Assembly (NCBI RefSeq): GCF_947258575.1
Contig: NZ_CAMYIV010000004.1
Coordinates: 1 to 64,000 of the forward strand
Reading direction: 5' to 3'
Origin: an uncultured Alcanivorax sp.
Lineage (GTDB): Bacteria > Pseudomonadota > Gammaproteobacteria > Pseudomonadales > Alcanivoracaceae
DNA: 64,000 nucleotides
Shown: positions 56,906 through 64,000 of the stretch, one piece after another
Layout: each line of letters starts with the position of its first letter
How positions within the stretch are numbered: the stretch's first letter is position 1
The notes under the pieces: generated by a model
The model's input: the letters and a program-made list of their open reading frames with translations, nothing else
Told to the model about the DNA's origin: nothing
Database searches by the model: none
Made by a program: the position numbers and the translations under genes

Positions 56906-56928
56906 GCCCTGCCAGGTCCTGGCAGGGC
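56906..56928. repeat. Perfect GC-rich hairpin after radC
   Basis: GCCCTGCCAG / CTGGCAGGGC with a 3-nt loop. There is no T-run after it on the plus strand (a T-run precedes it), so it is a weak terminator candidate. Confidence 0.4.
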
Positions 56929-56980
56929 CGAGCTAAGTCCCTGAATCCTGGCCCATCCGGTCGAATATCCAAGATTTAGC

Positions 56981-57009
56981 TTGAAACTTGACCGGCAGAT
57001 TGGTATAAA
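56981..57009 (+). promoter_or_regulatory. Promoter of rpmB-rpmG
   Basis: TTGAAA (56981-56986), 17-bp spacer, TATAAA (57004-57009): a near-consensus sigma-70 promoter 58 bp before rpmB. Confidence 0.8.
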
Positions 57010-57066
57010 ACGCGCCTTTTCCGGGGCTCTACCGTCCCCCCGCAAGAAGATTTACGGAGCAAGACA

Positions 57067-57303
57067 ATGTCCAAGGTTTGCCAGGTGACCGGTAAGCGCC
57101 CTGTAACGGGCAATAGAGTTTCTCACTCGAACATCAAGACCAAGCGTCGTTTCGAGCCGAATCTGCACCACCATCGTTTCTGGGTTGAGTCCGAGAAGCG
57201 CTTTGTGCGCCTGCGTGTGACCTCCAAGGGCATGCGTATTATCGACAAGAAAGGGATTGATGCCGTGCTGGCTGACATCCGTTCTCGCGGCGAGCGTGTT
57301 TAA
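57067..57303 (+). CDS. rpmB: Ribosomal protein L28
   Basis: A 78-residue protein, full length ([39 protein letters not shown]). A basic protein of the large subunit; the CxxC-type zinc set of some L28 proteins is absent. It is 21 bp upstream of rpmG. Confidence 0.97.
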   Translation: MSKVCQVTGKRPVTGNRVSHSNIKTKRRFEPNLHHHRFWVESEKRFVRLRVTSKGMRIIDKKGIDAVLADIRSRGERV

Positions 57304-57324
57304 GGCTAATTAAGGAGCTAACCC

Positions 57325-57492
57325 ATGGCCGGTCCTATTCGTGAAAAAATCCGCCTGGTGTCCTCTGCTGGCACGGGGCACTTCTACACCACTACCAAGA
57401 ACAAGCGTCTCCATCCTGAAAAGATGGAAACCAAGAAGTATGATCCGGTCGTGCGCAAGCACGTGGCCTACAAGGAAGCGAAGATCAAGTAA
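57325..57492 (+). CDS. rpmG: Ribosomal protein L33
   Basis: A 55-codon gene with AAGGAG upstream of ATG 57325. It reads [20 protein letters not shown], then [20 protein letters not shown], and ends [13 protein letters not shown]. This is the zinc-free (C-minus) L33 form. Cotranscribed with rpmB and closed by a strong terminator. Confidence 0.97.
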   Translation: MAGPIREKIRLVSSAGTGHFYTTTKNKRLHPEKMETKKYDPVVRKHVAYKEAKIK

Positions 57493-57520
57493 CGATTTTC
57501 TTCCTGCCTGCCTGGCAACG

Positions 57521-57563
57521 GACATAAAAAAACCCGGGATTCTGTTCCGGGTTTTTTTATGTC
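57521..57563. terminator. Terminator of rpmB-rpmG
   Basis: A perfect inverted repeat: ACCCGGGA / TCCGGGT core flanked by A7 and T7 and then by GACAT / ATGTC, with a 5-6 nt loop. It is symmetric, so it should work in both directions. Confidence 0.95.
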
Positions 57564-57948
57564 CGAAATCTGGCCAGGGAGGGCAAATAAGGGTGGTTTG
57601 AAGGTGGGTTTTTGTCGGCTGGCCGCGGCGGATTTTCTCCTGACGGGTGGCAATAGTTCACCGATGTTCAAATCGATATCACAAAGCCACCACCTTTGTC
57701 TGTCACATACGTGCAATTCTGTGCTTTTGAAACACCGTTCGTCACCTTTCAGGCCCGAATGGGGCTTTTGCCATGCTGCTGCCGGTACTCTGGTGCTACG
57801 TTTACAGAAAGCGGTACATCGCAACAAAACACTACGCAGTGAAAGTTGTGATGCACTTCTCAGATGCATAGCATTAAATAAGTAGTTCACTTTTTCGCAT
57901 ATGCATTCACGTAATGTTCACATCAAGGGACGTGCAACGGAGAGCACT
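57564..57948. other. Leader region of the tad operon
   Basis: 385 bp without a gene, AT-richer than the flanking core genes. It must hold the flp promoter. TTGTGA and TAGCAT spaced by 17 bp (about 57846-57874) are a weak candidate. No clear operator was seen. Confidence 0.35.
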
Positions 57949-58176
57949 ATGAGTACCTTTAAAGATATGTTTCGTTTATTGATGATCCGCCTGTACACCC
58001 AATTGCCAGGGCGGGCACGTAACCAGCGTGGTGCCAGTGCGCTTGAATACATCGTGCTGGCTGCCGCACTGATAATTATCATTGGTGTTTTGGCAACCAA
58101 TGATACTGTCCAGACCACTATTAATACTGCATTTACAGATCTGTTCTCTGACGCCTCCAACGCTGGTGGTTCGTAA
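57949..58176 (+). CDS. flp: Flp-type pilin
   Basis: A 75-residue protein from ATG 57949 (MSTFKDMFRLLMIRLYTQLP); the frame is open back to 57901. The Flp prepilin motif is clear: NQRGASALEYIVLAAALIII, with the cleavage Gly followed four residues later by Glu-Tyr and a hydrophobic helix. The mature pilin of about 48 residues would form the type IVb (Tad) pilus used for surface attachment. First gene of the operon. Confidence 0.9.
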   Translation: MSTFKDMFRLLMIRLYTQLPGRARNQRGASALEYIVLAAALIIIIGVLATNDTVQTTINTAFTDLFSDASNAGGS

Positions 58177-58194
58177 GGTCTAGCCGACGTTCGG

Positions 58195-58662
58195 GTGCGA
58201 AGTATGCGGATACGCCGGAGAGTAACAGGGGCGGTGGCATTAGAGTTTTTAATGCTTTTCCCCTTCGTGATAGCCATGCTTTATGGTGCGGCGGTCTACG
58301 GCCTGACCTTCTTTGCCCAGTATCGTATGCAGGCCGCCGTGGATACCGCAGTATCCACGGCGCTGTATGTGGACAGGTCCGATAACGAGGCCAGTAACAT
58401 CGGCACAGCTGTAACGCAGAGAGCGAACACGGCTCTGGCTGGCCTGGTGGCGCAGTTACCGGAAACCCTGAGGGATAACCTGAATACGGCTTCGGCCTGC
58501 GGGCTGGAAACCATCGCGGGGGGGGTAGTAGTGCTTCGCTGCAGTCTGGTATACCCCAATTATCAAACCAACCCGATTGTGCCGGTGTTGAGTTTCGGCA
58601 TGCTGGGGGATTTTCCGCCCCTGCCGGCACAACTGGATGTGGATGCCCGGGCTGCGTTTTGA
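58195..58662 (+). CDS. TadE-like minor pseudopilin
   Basis: A 155-residue protein (GTG 58195, or ATG 58204 MRIRRRVTG). RRVTGAVALEFLMLFPFVIAM has the TadE/TadF-type prepilin motif (G, then ALEF and a hydrophobic helix). The rest is periplasmic with two Cys (SACGLE, VLRCSL) that may pair. Likely a minor component of the Flp pilus. Confidence 0.8.
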   Translation: MRSMRIRRRVTGAVALEFLMLFPFVIAMLYGAAVYGLTFFAQYRMQAAVDTAVSTALYVDRSDNEASNIGTAVTQRANTALAGLVAQLPETLRDNLNTASACGLETIAGGVVVLRCSLVYPNYQTNPIVPVLSFGMLGDFPPLPAQLDVDARAAF

Positions 58663-58720
58663 TCTAGAAATGCGGATCGGCAAAAGAATCAATATTTGAC
58701 AGGGATGTTCCGGAGAGAAC

Positions 58721-59563
58721 ATGGGATCAAGACTGCTCTACATGCTGCCGGCGTTGGCGGTGGCATTGGTTGCGCTGATACTGGCGCTGGTGGGATTAAG
58801 TCGCGACCCGGCACCGTCGCTGGTAGTCCGCGATAATACCGCTGGCGAGGATGTGCGCGATCAGGAAACGCCCAGTTACCGCTATTGGGTCGTCACTGAA
58901 AGTCTCAACATTGGTGACTCCCTGGATGAAGAGGTTCTGGCGGTAGTGTCCTCGCCGGCCCCCATCCCCAATGTGCTGACCGCCGATGAAAAGGTAGTCG
59001 GCAAGGAATTACGTCAATACGCCCGTCCGGGCGAGCTGCTTTCCCGCAACCACCTTGAGCCTGGCGGCACCCTGCCAAGCACTCTGCCCTCCGGCTTCCG
59101 CGCCGTGGCGGTAGGGGTGGATGATGTGGTCATGGCCGGTGGTTTGCTGCAACCCGGCGATCTGGTGGATGTGGCGGTGGCATTTCGCAAATCGGAACGG
59201 GATAACCCGGCTGCCATGGTGCTGCTGCGCAGCCTTCAGGTGCTTGCCGTGAAGGGTGCCATGGCAGCGGCCAGCAGCGATCAGGATCGCGAGGCCCAGC
59301 GCCGCAACAATACGGTGGTTCTGGCGGTGCCCAAAGACAAGGTGCCGACACTGCTGCTTGCCTCGGAAGAAGGTACGTTGCGATTGGCGGTGGTGGCCAG
59401 CCAGGACAAGGCAGCTGACGACAGCGACGAAGAAAAGAAAGCCAAACCGGTTTACTACAAGGATCTGTTCCCGGCGGCCCGCGCACCTGCACCACGGGCG
59501 ACACCGGGTCAGAAAGTGGAAGTGTATGAGGGATCAGAGTCAAGGAGCACCTATGTGCGTTAA
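58721..59563 (+). CDS. cpaB: Flp pilus assembly protein CpaB/RcpC
   Basis: A 280-residue protein. N-terminal membrane helix (LLYMLPALAVALVALILALV). SAF-type domain at about 60-130 (VVGKELRQYARPGELLSRNH), then the RcpC/CpaB region (AVGVDDVVMAGGLLQPGDLVDV; LAVPKDKVPTLLLASEEGTL). It is thought to work with the secretin in the outer-membrane channel. It overlaps the secretin start by 11 bp. Confidence 0.9.
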   Translation: MGSRLLYMLPALAVALVALILALVGLSRDPAPSLVVRDNTAGEDVRDQETPSYRYWVVTESLNIGDSLDEEVLAVVSSPAPIPNVLTADEKVVGKELRQYARPGELLSRNHLEPGGTLPSTLPSGFRAVAVGVDDVVMAGGLLQPGDLVDVAVAFRKSERDNPAAMVLLRSLQVLAVKGAMAAASSDQDREAQRRNNTVVLAVPKDKVPTLLLASEEGTLRLAVVASQDKAADDSDEEKKAKPVYYKDLFPAARAPAPRATPGQKVEVYEGSESRSTYVR

Positions 59564-60725
59564 GTGGTTGTGGAAGGGGGCCGGGACCTGCCTGGCACTG
59601 TGGTTCTCCCTGTCGCTTGCCATGGTGGCGCAGGCGGAAACCCTTCAAGGCACCATGCGGGTCGCGCCCGGAGATCAGAAAGTCCTGAATTTCCCGGATG
59701 CTGTGGCCAAGGTGGCGACGTCGGACCCCAAGGTGGCAGCGCTTACCGTGACCGGCAGTGAGGAGCTGTTACTCACGGCCAAGGCTGAGGGGTCGGCGGT
59801 GATATCAGTATGGTTGCGCGGTGAGTCAAAACCGCTACGCAGTACTGTGGTAGTCGCAACAACACTGGGGTCAGCGTTGCCCTTTGGTACCCAGGTGCAG
59901 ACAGATATCCGGGTGCTGGAAGTGAGTCGCTCGGAACTTAACCAGTTGGGCATGAGCTATAGCAATATCTTCAATGATGGCCAGTCGGCCGTGGGCATTG
60001 CTCCGCCGGGGACCGGTTTCCAGGTGCCGGGAGTGGTGCCGGCACCACTGAGCAGTGACGGGTTTAATTTGTTTGGTTTCGGTCCCAATTCCGTCCTGGC
60101 GATCAACGCCCTGGAAGCCGGCGGTTTTGCCTATACCCTGGCGGAACCCTCGCTGACCAGCCTGTCCGGGCAGAGCGCCAGTTTCCTGTCAGGCGGTGAG
60201 TTTCCCGTTCCCATTCGCAGTGACAACAGCGGCATACAGATCGAATTCAAGGAATTCGGTATTGGCCTGAGCCTGACGCCTACGGTGATTGATGCCGGGC
60301 AGATTATCCTCAAGGTGGCGCCGGAAGTGTCCGAACTGGATTTTTCCGCCGGGGTGGAAACGGGCGGCGTGGCGGTGCCGGGCCTACGGGTGCGGCGAGC
60401 AGAGACCACCGTGTCTCTGGCGCCAGGAGAGACTTTTATCATCAGTGGTTTGGTAAGTCGCAATACCATCAACAACAGTGACCGCCTGCCGGGTATCGGC
60501 AATATTCCGCTGCTGGGTGCCTTTTTCCGCTCTTCGCGTATCGAGAAAAGTGACAAGGAGCTGGTGATGGTGGTGACGCCCCATCTGGTGACACCACAGA
60601 AAAGTACCGAACCTCCTGTGACCTTGCCTGGTGCTGGTTACCACAGTAGCAGCATGGGCTGGCTGGATATGGCCACGGAAAGCCGTCGTGGTTCCCAGCC
60701 CATTCGTCACGGCCTGAGCTGGTGA
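59553..60725 (+). CDS. rcpA: Tad secretin CpaC/RcpA
   Basis: A 390-residue protein from ATG 59553 (AAGGAG upstream), overlapping cpaB. It has a signal peptide (to about AQA, residue 28), an N-terminal pilus-assembly domain (VAPGDQKVLNFPDAVAKVAT), a short N1-like domain, and the secretin domain ending in ETFIISGLVSRNTINNSDRL, PGIGNIPLLGAFFRS and ELVMVVTPHLV. It forms the outer-membrane channel for the Flp pilus. Confidence 0.92.
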   Translation: MCVKWLWKGAGTCLALWFSLSLAMVAQAETLQGTMRVAPGDQKVLNFPDAVAKVATSDPKVAALTVTGSEELLLTAKAEGSAVISVWLRGESKPLRSTVVVATTLGSALPFGTQVQTDIRVLEVSRSELNQLGMSYSNIFNDGQSAVGIAPPGTGFQVPGVVPAPLSSDGFNLFGFGPNSVLAINALEAGGFAYTLAEPSLTSLSGQSASFLSGGEFPVPIRSDNSGIQIEFKEFGIGLSLTPTVIDAGQIILKVAPEVSELDFSAGVETGGVAVPGLRVRRAETTVSLAPGETFIISGLVSRNTINNSDRLPGIGNIPLLGAFFRSSRIEKSDKELVMVVTPHLVTPQKSTEPPVTLPGAGYHSSSMGWLDMATESRRGSQPIRHGLSW

Positions 60726-60729
60726 TGCT

Positions 60730-61920
60730 ATGAGTGATCATGACATTGTTCTTTCCGTCGTTGACGATGAAGGCATCGAGGCCTGGCTGGAACGGGTGGT
60801 GGATGAGCCTTTCCGGCTGGAACAGGTCAGCCGCAGCGACCTGACCCGGGTGCTGCGTTTGCTGGAAGCCACCACTGCGCATGTGGTGATGGTGGAAATT
60901 TCCGAAGTGGATATGGACCAGTCACTGGCCATTATCACTGCCCTGACCAGTGCACGCCCCTGGGTAACCGTGATTACCGTCTGTGCCCGCGCCAATCAGG
61001 AATTGCTGCTGCAGTCCATGCGTGCCGGTGCCCGGGATTGTTTTGTGGCAGGCAGTGAAGCCGGTGATGTGCGGGATCGCTTGCGCCGCCATCAATTGCT
61101 ACGGGTCGGTCACTATGATGATCAGGCGCGTTCGGCTACCAATAATCTGACCCTGGTCGCAGCAGCCAGCCCCACGGTGGATACCCGTTTTCTGGCTCAG
61201 AATGTGGCGTTGGGGTTGAATCGCCTGTTTCCCAATGAGCGTTGCCTGGCCATTGATACCCAGCCCGCCGAGCGCGGTATTTTCTATCTGGATGTGCATA
61301 ACGAATACACCCTGGAGAACTTGCTGGCGAGCCCGGAAACCCTGGATGAAACCCTGATCGGCACCGCTCTGGAAGAGTATCGGCCGGGACTGCGATTGCT
61401 GGCCGGCGGTATCGACAGCCGTGAGCTGGAGGGAGATCGCAGTGCTGATCTGTTTATTGCGCTCAATCATCTGATGCAGATGTTCGATCGCATCGTGATT
61501 AATGTGGGCACGCTGGAGAGCCGCCACTGGGTGCGGGCGCTGGGCATCCATGCTCGCCACCTGTTGATCACCATGCAGCCGCTGGTGGACCAGGCCCATG
61601 CCGTGCGGACCCTGGGCAATGAATGGCGTTCCCATCTTGGCCGCGATAGCCAGGTTCATCTTGTTGTGGACGGCATGGAAGGCAAGGTGCCGCCGGGGCT
61701 GGATGAACTGTCGGAAACCGCCGGCGTGAGTCTGCTGGGTGGATTGCCCATGGACTGGCGTCATCGTCTGATGGCCATGAACAGTGGATTGCCGATTCAA
61801 GAGCAGTCTCCCCGCTGTCGTTACAGCCGTAGCCTGCAGACGTTGATGAACAAACTGGAGTCCCAGCAGGAAAACGGTGCCGGTGACAGCTGGTGGCAAC
61901 GACTGCGTAGCAACGGATAG
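60730..61920 (+). CDS. tadZ: TadZ/CpaE-like pilus localisation protein without P-loop
   Basis: A 396-residue protein. An N-terminal receiver-like domain (about 1-115) is followed by a MinD/ParA-like domain (about 130-380; LFPNERCLAIDTQPAERGIF, FDRIVINVGTLESRHWVRAL). At the expected Walker A position stands LTLVAAASPTVDTRFLAQN, which has no G-K-T/S. TadZ places the Tad machine at the pole; several TadZ proteins have atypical P-loops. The position between secretin and TadA confirms the family. Confidence 0.85.
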   Translation: MSDHDIVLSVVDDEGIEAWLERVVDEPFRLEQVSRSDLTRVLRLLEATTAHVVMVEISEVDMDQSLAIITALTSARPWVTVITVCARANQELLLQSMRAGARDCFVAGSEAGDVRDRLRRHQLLRVGHYDDQARSATNNLTLVAAASPTVDTRFLAQNVALGLNRLFPNERCLAIDTQPAERGIFYLDVHNEYTLENLLASPETLDETLIGTALEEYRPGLRLLAGGIDSRELEGDRSADLFIALNHLMQMFDRIVINVGTLESRHWVRALGIHARHLLITMQPLVDQAHAVRTLGNEWRSHLGRDSQVHLVVDGMEGKVPPGLDELSETAGVSLLGGLPMDWRHRLMAMNSGLPIQEQSPRCRYSRSLQTLMNKLESQQENGAGDSWWQRLRSNG

Positions 61921-61931
61921 CAGGAGCGCTT

Positions 61932-63092
61932 GTGGCGGGACGAATCGACGCGGAGTACCAGCACCTCAAGGATCGCACTCATCGCTGGGTGGTGGAGCGG
62001 CTGGATGAAGAGGGCATCGAGGTAGGCAATGCCGGCCGCGATCAGCTTGCGGATTTTGTCCGGACCGCAGCAGGGCAGCATATCGCGCTTAACCGGGTGC
62101 CCCTGTCCACCCAGGATCTTAATCAGCTGGTCCGCGATACGCTGGACGAGGTTACCGGCTATGGCCCACTGGAGCCGTTGCTGGCAGACCCTCGGATCAA
62201 CGATATTCTGGTGAATGGTCCTGACAGCGTCTTCATTGAGGTGGCCGGGGTGCTGCAAAAGGCATCGGTGCGGTTCATCAATGATGATCATGTGGTGCGG
62301 GTGATTCGTCGCATGCTGGCTCCCCTGGGGCGCCGGCTGGATGAATCCAGTCCCATGGTGGATGCCCGTCTGCCGGATGGTTCCCGTGTCAATGCGATTA
62401 TTCCACCGCTGGCCCTTGATGGCCCCAGTATCAGTATCCGCAAATTTACCGGTAACCACCTGAGTGCCCAGGAGCTGATTGACAGCGGTTCCCTGACCGA
62501 GGCGTGCCTGGACACTATGGTCAAGGCAGTGGAGTCGCAGCGAAATATCATCATCAGTGGTGGTACCGGTACCGGTAAGACCACCATGCTGAACTTGATC
62601 AGCCAGTACATTCCTCGTCAGGAGCGTATTCTCACCATTGAGGATTCTGCCGAACTGGTGCTTAACCATCCCCATGTGGTTCGTCTGGAAACCCGCCCGG
62701 CCAATACCGAAGGCAAGGGTAGAATCAGTGCCAGGGAGTTGGTCATCAACGCCCTGCGGATGCGCCCTGACCGGATTATTCTTGGCGAGGTGCGTTCCAA
62801 CGAAATCATCGAATTGCTCCAGGCCATGAACACCGGCCATGACGGCTCCATGAGTACCATTCATGCCAATAGCACCCGCGATGCCCTGGTGCGAATCGAA
62901 ACCCTGCTGGCGGTAAGTGGTTATGAAGCCAGCGAAACCGCCATCGGCCGACTGATCGGCTCGGCGCTGGATATCATCATTCAGCTGGAAAGGCTGCCCG
63001 ATGGCCGCCGCCGAGTCAGTGAGGTGGTGGCGCTGACACCCACGGAAAATGACCTCTACCACATGGATTACCTGTACAGGAGTCAGGAATGA
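61932..63092 (+). CDS. tadA: Tad secretion ATPase TadA/CpaF
   Basis: A 386-residue protein from GTG 61932. N-terminal helical domain, then the GspE/VirB11-type ATPase: Walker [16 protein letters not shown], Asp box ([10 protein letters not shown]), Walker B region [14 protein letters not shown], His box [16 protein letters not shown]. It powers pilin assembly. The stop overlaps the tadB start by 4 bp. Confidence 0.95.
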   Translation: MAGRIDAEYQHLKDRTHRWVVERLDEEGIEVGNAGRDQLADFVRTAAGQHIALNRVPLSTQDLNQLVRDTLDEVTGYGPLEPLLADPRINDILVNGPDSVFIEVAGVLQKASVRFINDDHVVRVIRRMLAPLGRRLDESSPMVDARLPDGSRVNAIIPPLALDGPSISIRKFTGNHLSAQELIDSGSLTEACLDTMVKAVESQRNIIISGGTGTGKTTMLNLISQYIPRQERILTIEDSAELVLNHPHVVRLETRPANTEGKGRISARELVINALRMRPDRIILGEVRSNEIIELLQAMNTGHDGSMSTIHANSTRDALVRIETLLAVSGYEASETAIGRLIGSALDIIIQLERLPDGRRRVSEVVALTPTENDLYHMDYLYRSQE

Positions 63093-64000
63093 GTGCGGTG
63101 GAGTTGCTCGGCATGGCACAGATGCTCGGCATTATTGCCGTGCTGACCGTGCTGATGCAGCTCGTCTGGTTCCGCTACCGGCAACGTAGCCTGCTCACCG
63201 AGCGGGTACGCCAGCGTTTGCAGCAGCGTACGGAAATTGGCAGTGAGTCCGGGCAGGTGCGGGTAGTGGCCGGGCCGTTGGAGCGGCTGTTGCTGCGTGC
63301 GGATATCCGCCTGTCCAGAGTGCAGTTGTCATTGCTCGGTATCGTTATCTTCCTGATCGTGGTGCTGGTTATGGCATCGTCGGGTTTCATTGCGGCTGCC
63401 GTGGTAATGGCGTTGCTGGCAGCAAGTCTGTGGATGTACTGGCGGTTTCGCTTCCAGCAACAACGGCGCATGATTTTTGAATCACTGCCCGGAATCATGG
63501 AATCCACCTTGCGCTATATGAGCGCGGGTCGGTCTCTGGAGGCATCCCTACTGGAATCCTTTCAGGATGCGCCGCCCGTGTTTGCGCCGTTGACCTTCCG
63601 GTTGCGCAGTGCCATTGAATCCGGACGGGATTACACCGGCCTGTTTGAAGATTTTTCCCGGCTTTATCAGGTGTCGTCCCTGGTGCTGGTTTCCATTGCC
63701 TTGCGCACTTCTGCCCGGTTTGGTTCCTCCATTCGGCCGGTTCTGGAGCAGGTTGCCGGCTCGCTGCGCTCTCAACAGGAGCTGCGCCGGGAGTTTCTTG
63801 CTTCCACCGCAGAGACCCGTTTTACCGCCGGCGCTTTTACCCTGCTGCCGTTGGGTATGGCCGCGTACATGATGTTGATCAATGAGAAGTATGCCGAGGT
63901 TCTGCTGAACACGGATACCGGCCACACCATGCTGCTGATCGCCGGTATCTTGCAGGGTCTGGGTGTCCTCGTGATCTGGCGGATGATCCAGGGGGTGGGC
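63089..64000 (+). CDS. tadB: TadB inner-membrane platform protein (partial at window end)
   Basis: Starts ATG 63089, overlapping tadA (ATGA), and is open to the last base. It begins [19 protein letters not shown], has membrane helices at about 8-28, 75-95 and 100-118, and the GspF-type domain (ESLPGIMESTLRYMSAGRSL, SLVLVSIALRTSARFG). A further helix pair follows near 250-300. TadB and TadC form the platform for the ATPase. The end, and probably tadC and tadD, lie beyond the window. Confidence 0.9.
   Translation, partial: MSAVELLGMAQMLGIIAVLTVLMQLVWFRYRQRSLLTERVRQRLQQRTEIGSESGQVRVVAGPLERLLLRADIRLSRVQLSLLGIVIFLIVVLVMASSGFIAAAVVMALLAASLWMYWRFRFQQQRRMIFESLPGIMESTLRYMSAGRSLEASLLESFQDAPPVFAPLTFRLRSAIESGRDYTGLFEDFSRLYQVSSLVLVSIALRTSARFGSSIRPVLEQVAGSLRSQQELRREFLASTAETRFTAGAFTLLPLGMAAYMMLINEKYAEVLLNTDTGHTMLLIAGILQGLGVLVIWRMIQGVG

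Noticed and set aside
56906-56928. Hairpin after radC as an intrinsic terminator
   Set aside because: No T-run follows the stem on the plus strand; kept only as a hairpin.

Overview
The window looks like chromosomal DNA of a marine hydrocarbon-degrading gammaproteobacterium, most probably Alcanivorax or a close relative. The reasons are a CYP153-type alkane hydroxylase operon (AraC regulator, ferredoxin, P450, GMC alcohol dehydrogenase, ferredoxin reductase), AlmA/EthA-like flavin monooxygenases, FadL, many acyl-CoA enzymes, and a typical gammaproteobacterial core block (yicC, rph, pyrE, slmA, argB, algC, dut, coaBC, radC, rpmB, rpmG). Species identity is an inference.

Layout. 1-4.8 kb: accessory genes typical of integrative elements and plasmids, mostly on the minus strand (partial XRE regulator, RDF-like protein, YqaJ-type nuclease, DUF932 protein, short RadC/JAB protein, zinc-ribbon/glycine-zipper protein), several separated by hairpin terminators. 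5.6-28.6 kb: a lipid or hydrocarbon catabolic cluster in four operons, each preceded by the same 22-bp imperfect palindrome, with a TetR gene at 28.0 kb. Three operons carry a PF10118 'metal-dependent hydrolase' whose conserved residues look like a diiron ferritin-like site. Two of these also carry a Baeyer-Villiger monooxygenase, an alpha/beta hydrolase and an SDR. The third has a BtrH_N protein, a double-hotdog protein, an acyl-CoA synthetase, two acyl-CoA dehydrogenases and a GMC oxidoreductase. The fourth encodes FadL and a large Ig-like lipoprotein. Read together this is a plausible route of uptake, hydroxylation, ketone formation, ester formation, hydrolysis and beta-oxidation, i.e. subterminal oxidation. 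28.7-34.6 kb: the CYP153 operon (terminal oxidation) with its divergent AraC regulator. 35.3-41.5 kb: TetR, acyl-CoA dehydrogenase, a MFE-2-like multifunctional protein with three SCP2 domains, and an SCPx-type thiolase, forming a beta-oxidation unit.

41.6-45.0 kb is a gene graveyard: an iron alcohol dehydrogenase deletion remnant, an IS3-like transposase tail, a frameshifted LysR gene and a frameshifted AraC gene around one intact dienelactone-hydrolase-like gene. A tyrosine integrase (45.3-46.5 kb) then abuts the 3' end of yicC, a known integration site for genomic islands, with four copies of a 12-bp motif that look like integrase arm sites. The catabolic region may therefore be cargo of an island whose right end is at about 46.8 kb and whose left end lies outside the window.

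46.8-57.5 kb is conserved core, with a REP-like inverted repeat near argB and a decayed four-helix-bundle (23S IVS-type) gene before radC. 57.9-64 kb is the start of a Flp/Tad pilus operon (flp, TadE-like, cpaB, secretin, tadZ, tadA, tadB), cut by the window end. No rRNA, tRNA or CRISPR array was seen.
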